Shown: positions 59,216 through 64,000 of the stretch, one piece after another
Numbering within the stretch: the first letter of the stretch is position 1
Layout: every line of letters starts with the position of its first letter
Assembly: GCF_014529535.1 (NCBI RefSeq)
Contig: NW_023503370.1
Location: forward strand, 2,283,950 to 2,347,949
Length of the DNA stretch: 64,000 bases
DNA from: Bradysia coprophila
Lineage: Eukaryota; Arthropoda; Insecta; Diptera; Sciaridae
Reading direction: 5' to 3'
Notes under the pieces: generated by a model
The model's input: only the letters and a program-made list of their open reading frames with translations
Databases searched by the model: none
Told to the model about the DNA's origin: nothing
Position numbers and translations under genes: made by a program

Positions 59216-60254
59216 GCGTCAATTCTAAGTGAAACCAGCAGTACGGCAGGTATCAATAACAGCTGACTCGGCCATTCTAGACGTTTTTCTCATTTCACTA
59301 TACCAACTCGTTAAAATGTATCACAAAAATGGTTTCAAAATTTGGCAATTTTCACAGATATAAATTCGGACTCAGTTCTGTAATTCAGAAATAAACATCC
59401 AAATACGTCTCATTGTGATACATTGACACGGAAATATGAAATTTGAAAATACCACCCAGACTTTATGTATACGGCTGCCACAAGCACCGATTTACTATTG
59501 TTAAATAGCATTTAGAAGAGTAAAATTAATAATTTTTTGAACAAACAATTGGTATTCTGCTCAATAATAACCGTCATAGAAATAAGTGCAGTTAGAGCTG
59601 CTCGAGTGTGGGATGTGGTAACAATGTTTGCATTCATTGCTTTTGAATATCCTTCAAAATTTTTGTGATAAAAACGGGTGTCGTTTCTTCGGAACCACTA
59701 GACCGACAGATATAAACTTTTTTGTGTTTTTGGTAACTATATATTATTGACGGCATAATAGACCTATAGTATGTACTTCGTAGCAACATTCACACTACAC
59801 GGAAATGCAAGAAAAGGATACATCAGAACGCGAATCTGTTGCATCTGAAGAAAGATGATGGTAGATGCCTGATTTATCTTTAGAAAAATTTGAATTGAAT
59901 TGAATTTCAATAAAAACAAAAGTATTTTATCCTACCATTTCACCCTACAAATACAGAAAGAAATGCAAGCAATTAATCAGAACTTTAATAATCTAGTGTT
60001 GCGAACAGCATCTACTCCCAACGAGTCTCTCCAGTTACTCCAAATGTAATTCGCCCTTTTTGGTTTAATATGTTTTGTTTTATCGATAATTCCCAATCAC
60101 TTTGTCCATTAGTTTAATATTCTTCTGAATTGCCGAGATATTCGTTCAAAAATAAAAAAAATAGGTCAAACCGTTCAAATAGTCACGTTAAACGTTTTTA
60201 ATCCTTTTTTTTTCCTGCTTAAAGTTAAATTGTGCTACTATACCGTCCTATCAG
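59216..60254. other. Spacer between duplicated blocks
   Basis: AT-rich. No gene seen. Confidence 0.4.
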
Positions 60255-60720
60255 TCCAACTTACTTGACAGCTCCTTTCAGCACAGTGTCTGAATCCGAA
60301 TCCATACAGTTTCCCAGTTTGATGATTAAAACGTTTGCACATCAATCACAACAAAATAAACACACACTGTGTTTGTGTGTCGAGCGAGCGAGCAAAGAAA
60401 AGAAAAACCTTTTTATTGTTTTCGTGTATTAAATGTTGAATTGTTTGGAGCAAACAGAAACGGATTTCTACTATTAAGCGTTTACAGACCGACCGATCGA
60501 CGTCTCTTGTTCCATTTTGAAAACCTTACAGTAAAATGACAATTTATTCATAATAATATACTGGCGGCGGGCAAAAATTATACATTCCAACCCATATAGC
60601 TACCCCATCACAGTTTATTTATCGTTGTTCATATAGTTTATATCCGAATTGGCATTGGGATTCATGTTGATTTCGTTTTCATTATGAATAAAATACGAAC
60701 TCTAGAATGAACTACCGCCA
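60255..60720. repeat. Diverged direct duplication, copy 2
   Basis: The second copy of the blocks listed for 58830-59215. The spacing between the conserved blocks has grown by about 70 bp. Confidence 0.65.
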
Positions 60721-61686
60721 CCGTTACTACCAGTTTGGAAAAACTACATTATGGTGGAATTGAAAACATAATTTTTTCTGATATTCTTTGATGGAAATGG
60801 CTTTTTTTCCCGTTCTTTTTTATGAGTTCCTCTAAACTCGCATTGCGCAGTGTCTGGTGTAGTGATAGAGATATTTTTTTTTGCTAAAAAAAAGTTTTAC
60901 TATTCCACTATTCCACTATGACATTCATATTGGTTTATACCAACATTTATGTATAAACGGATAAAGAATGAGTTCAAACTTAGAATTTTATTTGTTTCTG
61001 GTGGTCTTATAGCTTGTTAAACGAACCAAGTATAATATATAAAAAGTGGTGTGAAAGTTTCAAATTTCAGCAACAAGTAAATAATGTTTTGTGAATTTTA
61101 ATGCACAAAAAAAAACTAATAAAATTTTAAATTACATGACATTTGACAGATCTAATTATGGATGGTAGCTATGGAATACTTCGAGTTAGCTTCGGATGTA
61201 TTGGAAAATAAAACATTTGATCGGACGTGTTACAAATTCTAAATTAAACTTTCTGACTAACATTAACATAAATAATCTTCTTGGGACATTCGTCCATAAG
61301 TTTACTGAACTTTCAACGCCTACATATGTTATTGAAAAACTCTACGTAAAAATGTACGAAATGTGCATCTTGTATCTTCTACAAACTGGTGTCGGGACCA
61401 CATTTTATCGTACGAAATACCAGTTATGTATGATTAGTCGTTTTACTTTATCAAACCGAAAGCAATGGTTACAATCACACAAAGTACAATCACACAATAC
61501 AAAATATTTGAGCTCGGTTTGGCTCGGATCAACCAATTTCACATGAAAACTGGACTTTTAACTGTTTGTCACCTTTTCGTGTCAATAGCTATTACTCACT
61601 AACCACGAGAAATGAGTTTTAATGCTAATGTCTATGAAGTAATGGCTCAGTTTCCGAGGTTGCAATGAGTAATAGTATATTACTTC
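60721..61686. other. Gene-free AT-rich DNA
   Basis: A 116-codon open frame (61196-61546) has no family resemblance. It ends with the GGTTTGGCTCGGATC motif shared with other repeats of the window. Confidence 0.4.
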
Positions 61687-61785
61687 CGAGATTCCAAGTT
61701 GTGTATTTGATAAGTGGGGTGTTACACCTCGACCCAAAGGGGAGAGCTGTATTCCCCACTTGTCAAATAACAACTTGTAACCTCG
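61687..61785. repeat. Inverted repeat hairpin
   Basis: CGAGATTCCAAGTTGTGTA with TTTGATAAGTGGGG at the left pairs with CCCCACTTGTCAAAT and ACAACTTGTAACCTCG at the right. Confidence 0.65.
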
Positions 61786-62829
61786 TAAGTACAATGCTTT
61801 ACGTGATTAGGCAATGCAAATGAAAATGAAACATGCCGTAACACGTAAAAATATTTACTTTACTAGTGAGAGAATGTGGCCATTACCTCACTAGTGAGTC
61901 TTTCCCTCGCTCGTAAAGTAAAACGCCATACTGTACCAGTGAATGAATTTGATATCTCTTATCACGATCACGAGTAAAAGTATCCGAGATATCATATTCC
62001 TTCGCTGGTGCAGTAATCTACTATTTACGTTCGTGTAACTCGTATAATTTGCTTGGAAATCGTTTTTTTACTAGTAAATCATAGCCCTTACCTTCGTCTA
62101 GGAACTACAAACTATAGTCAAAACAAACAAATTCCAAACAAATAAATACGTAATCTACTAAAATACATGTTTCGTTCAAATTTAATGACAAGGGTACTCA
62201 TCAATAACTCCCTGCGATGTATGCTTTGTTCATATTATGGTGATAAACAAACAATGTAAAAAATGAGTAGTTACATATTTAAGTTAAAAACTCTACCACA
62301 AAGGCATGCAAACACTGGGAAGTTAACATGAATCAGTCGCGCGGTCAACGACGTTAGTTCGATAATAACGTTCTATTTTACCCGAAATGATGTTGACGAT
62401 GATTTCATATATGGATCGAGTTTCTATGCATTTGATAGCTTTTTGAGAAAGAACCAGTTGACGTTGGTATCATTCTTATACATAGTGTAAGGACCACTTT
62501 TAACAGTTCGTTTACAACCATAAAAACGTTTGGCTACTACCTCCAAAACGTTTAATTTTTCAATCTTTTTTTTCGGTACAAGACTTTTAAAAATGACTAA
62601 AGAAAGAATTTAGGCTAGTCTCGCCAAAAAAACAACATTCTGGGGAGACTTGATTTTTGGGCTGTAAATATTCTCATCAACTAGTAAGAAAACACTCGGA
62701 ATCATACGCCGAGAGCACCGTTTTTTAGCAGAGCAAATAAATTTTTTAGAATAAACAATGTTCATAGTACTTGCAAACAGCCCAAGGAGTGAAAACGACC
62801 ATTTTCATGCATAAGATATGTTTTGAATT
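61786..62829. other. Gene-free DNA
   Basis: Short mirrored words such as TTTACTAGTGAG near 61860 and CGAGATATCATATT near 61985, but no clear element and no gene. Confidence 0.4.
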
Positions 62830-63030
62830 GATGTCTCGGTGTATTTGGGACTAAACCTGTCTTAGTTTGGTCTTTGTTTAGTCCCAAATACACCGAGAAA
62901 CGGGCAAGACAGGTCTAGTCCCAAATACACCGAGACAAGACAGGTTTAGTCCCAAGTATACCGAAATACACCAAGGCAGGTTTAGTCCCAAACAAACACC
63001 GAGAGAGAGAAACGGGCAAGACAAATACAC
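62830..63030. repeat. Inverted and tandem copies of TTAGTCCCAAATACACCG
   Basis: One copy runs in the opposite direction (CGGTGTATTTGGGACTAA, 62837) and about four run in the forward direction to 63000, separated by GGCAAGACAGG-like words. The 74-codon open frame across it is a by-product of the repeat. Confidence 0.8.
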
Positions 63031-63123
63031 CGAGATGCATACGAAAGCGGAGTTAATTCTCTCACTCTCTTTACTGTTTTTGTTTTGCGTCTTTTTTATC
63101 ATAATGCATGAAAAGTTGTGTAC

Positions 63124-63240
63124 GTATCTATTGTGGACGATTGATTTTAGGCACTTTCGCTTGTCGCCCTAACTTCGTTCTGGATACAAAACTACAAAAA
63201 CACACGAAATTGCCTAAAATCTATCGTCCACAACAGATAT
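63124..63240. mobile_element. Palindromic MITE, relative of the 18226 hairpin
   Basis: TATCTATTGTGGACGATTG..CACTTTCG at the left and CGAAATTGCC..ATCGTCCACAACAGATA at the right are inverse. The loop contains CTAACTTCGTTCTGG. Confidence 0.8.
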
Positions 63241-64000
63241 AAAAATTACTATTTCTCTCCATTCTGTCTTGTCTACAACCTCAATATCCCTAAAGTAAAA
63301 TGTAAGTAGAAAGAAATACAATCTGAACAATTTTGTTGACCTCTAACAGTCAGCGGTCTAATTTACCAATCAGAAGTAAAAGATATTGTGGAACGACCTG
63401 ATATTTGTGCGGGAAAAATGACTAGTGATGGTTGGACGAACGTGTTGTCTATGGCTTTAACGACTTACCCACACGATCAATTTTCATTTTACTGCTACAT
63501 TTTCTAGAGAAGGAAAACTGTGCGCCCATAAATAATGTGACGAAGAAAAGTAACTGATTTTTTAAGTGCTAAATATTTTCGCATGTGCCATCAACAAAAA
63601 TATATATTTCAACGACGACACTCTACACTCATCGCGTAACACACACACACACACACATAGAGAGAGACACACATCTCAATCCACTTAACGGATACAGTCC
63701 ACTTTCGTTATCATTGCAATCATAAACCATGCCATAACGAAAACTAATATTTCGTTAGCATTTAAGCATTGCAGATAATATATTCAGTTTATTGGATATA
63801 TAAACTTATAGGTAAGATCCCTAATAGATCAAAAATATCTCACCTTATCATAAAAAGCGTATAACATTTATATGACTTTAAAAAAAACGTTCTTTACTGA
63901 CGCCAAATAATTTTAGGTTCTCTACAAACACACACAACCCATATTCATATAAAAAATATATATTCCACCAACACAAACATTTTATCTTTATGGAAACAAG
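63241..64000. other. Window end, gene-free apart from a CA microsatellite
   Basis: A (CA)n/(GA)n tract lies at 63640-63672. No gene was recognised, and the sequence is AT-rich to the end. Confidence 0.5.

Noticed and set aside
61196..61546. 116-codon open frame, the longest in the right-hand end
   Set aside because: No recognisable domain, and the frame runs into the shared GGCTCGGATC repeat motif. Probably chance.

Overview
This window looks like AT-rich nuclear DNA from an insect, most likely a fly (Diptera), and possibly a lower dipteran because of the amount of short inverted-repeat DNA. The evidence is three kinds of recognisable insect genes split by mostly 60-70 bp introns with clean GT..AG borders: a scarlet-type eye-pigment ABC transporter, a very large cadherin, and two delta-class glutathione S-transferases (GSTs). 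The species was not determined. There are no bacterial operons, no CRISPR array and no tRNA genes that I could recognise.

Layout. 35-3072 (minus): a complete ten-exon scarlet gene, 671 codons. 3073-12667: non-coding DNA with inverted-repeat elements and a decayed LINE reverse-transcriptase tail on the minus strand (10553-11010). 12668-33800 (plus): one large cadherin gene, best matched to Cadherin-89D. Its signal-peptide exon (12668-12731) lies 10.6 kb upstream of the next coding exon. All 18 proposed coding exons join in frame to 2297 residues, with about 13 cadherin repeats, one membrane span and a cytoplasmic tail of about 260 residues. Its first intron holds a 950 bp copia-type LTR element without coding capacity, nested inside a second inverted-repeat element.

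34609-38940 is the most striking non-genic object: a 4.3 kb foldback-like element with short terminal inverted repeats, a TA target duplication, and several tandem arrays built on GAGACC/GGTCTC and the palindrome GAGACGTCTC. The arrays run in opposite directions on the two sides of a unique centre. A piece closely resembling the 3' half of 5S rRNA sits inside the left arm.

41261-43634 and 55506-56425 (both minus) are two intact delta-class GST genes of 211 and 216 residues, about 12 kb apart. The first has a plausible distant promoter and 5' UTR exon near 47.9 kb. Between and after them the DNA is crowded with miniature inverted-repeat elements. Several have target duplications that can be read directly: TTA (PIF/Harbinger-like, 48304), TTAA (piggyBac-like, 52488), TA (57329) and an exact 8 bp AAACCAAT (hAT-like, 44293). 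From 57 to 64 kb I find no convincing gene, only repeats and a diverged duplication.

The genes are not an operon and need no joint function. Scarlet and the cadherin are divergent neighbours, and the two GSTs are a small tandem family. All exon joins were read by eye and have no transcript support.
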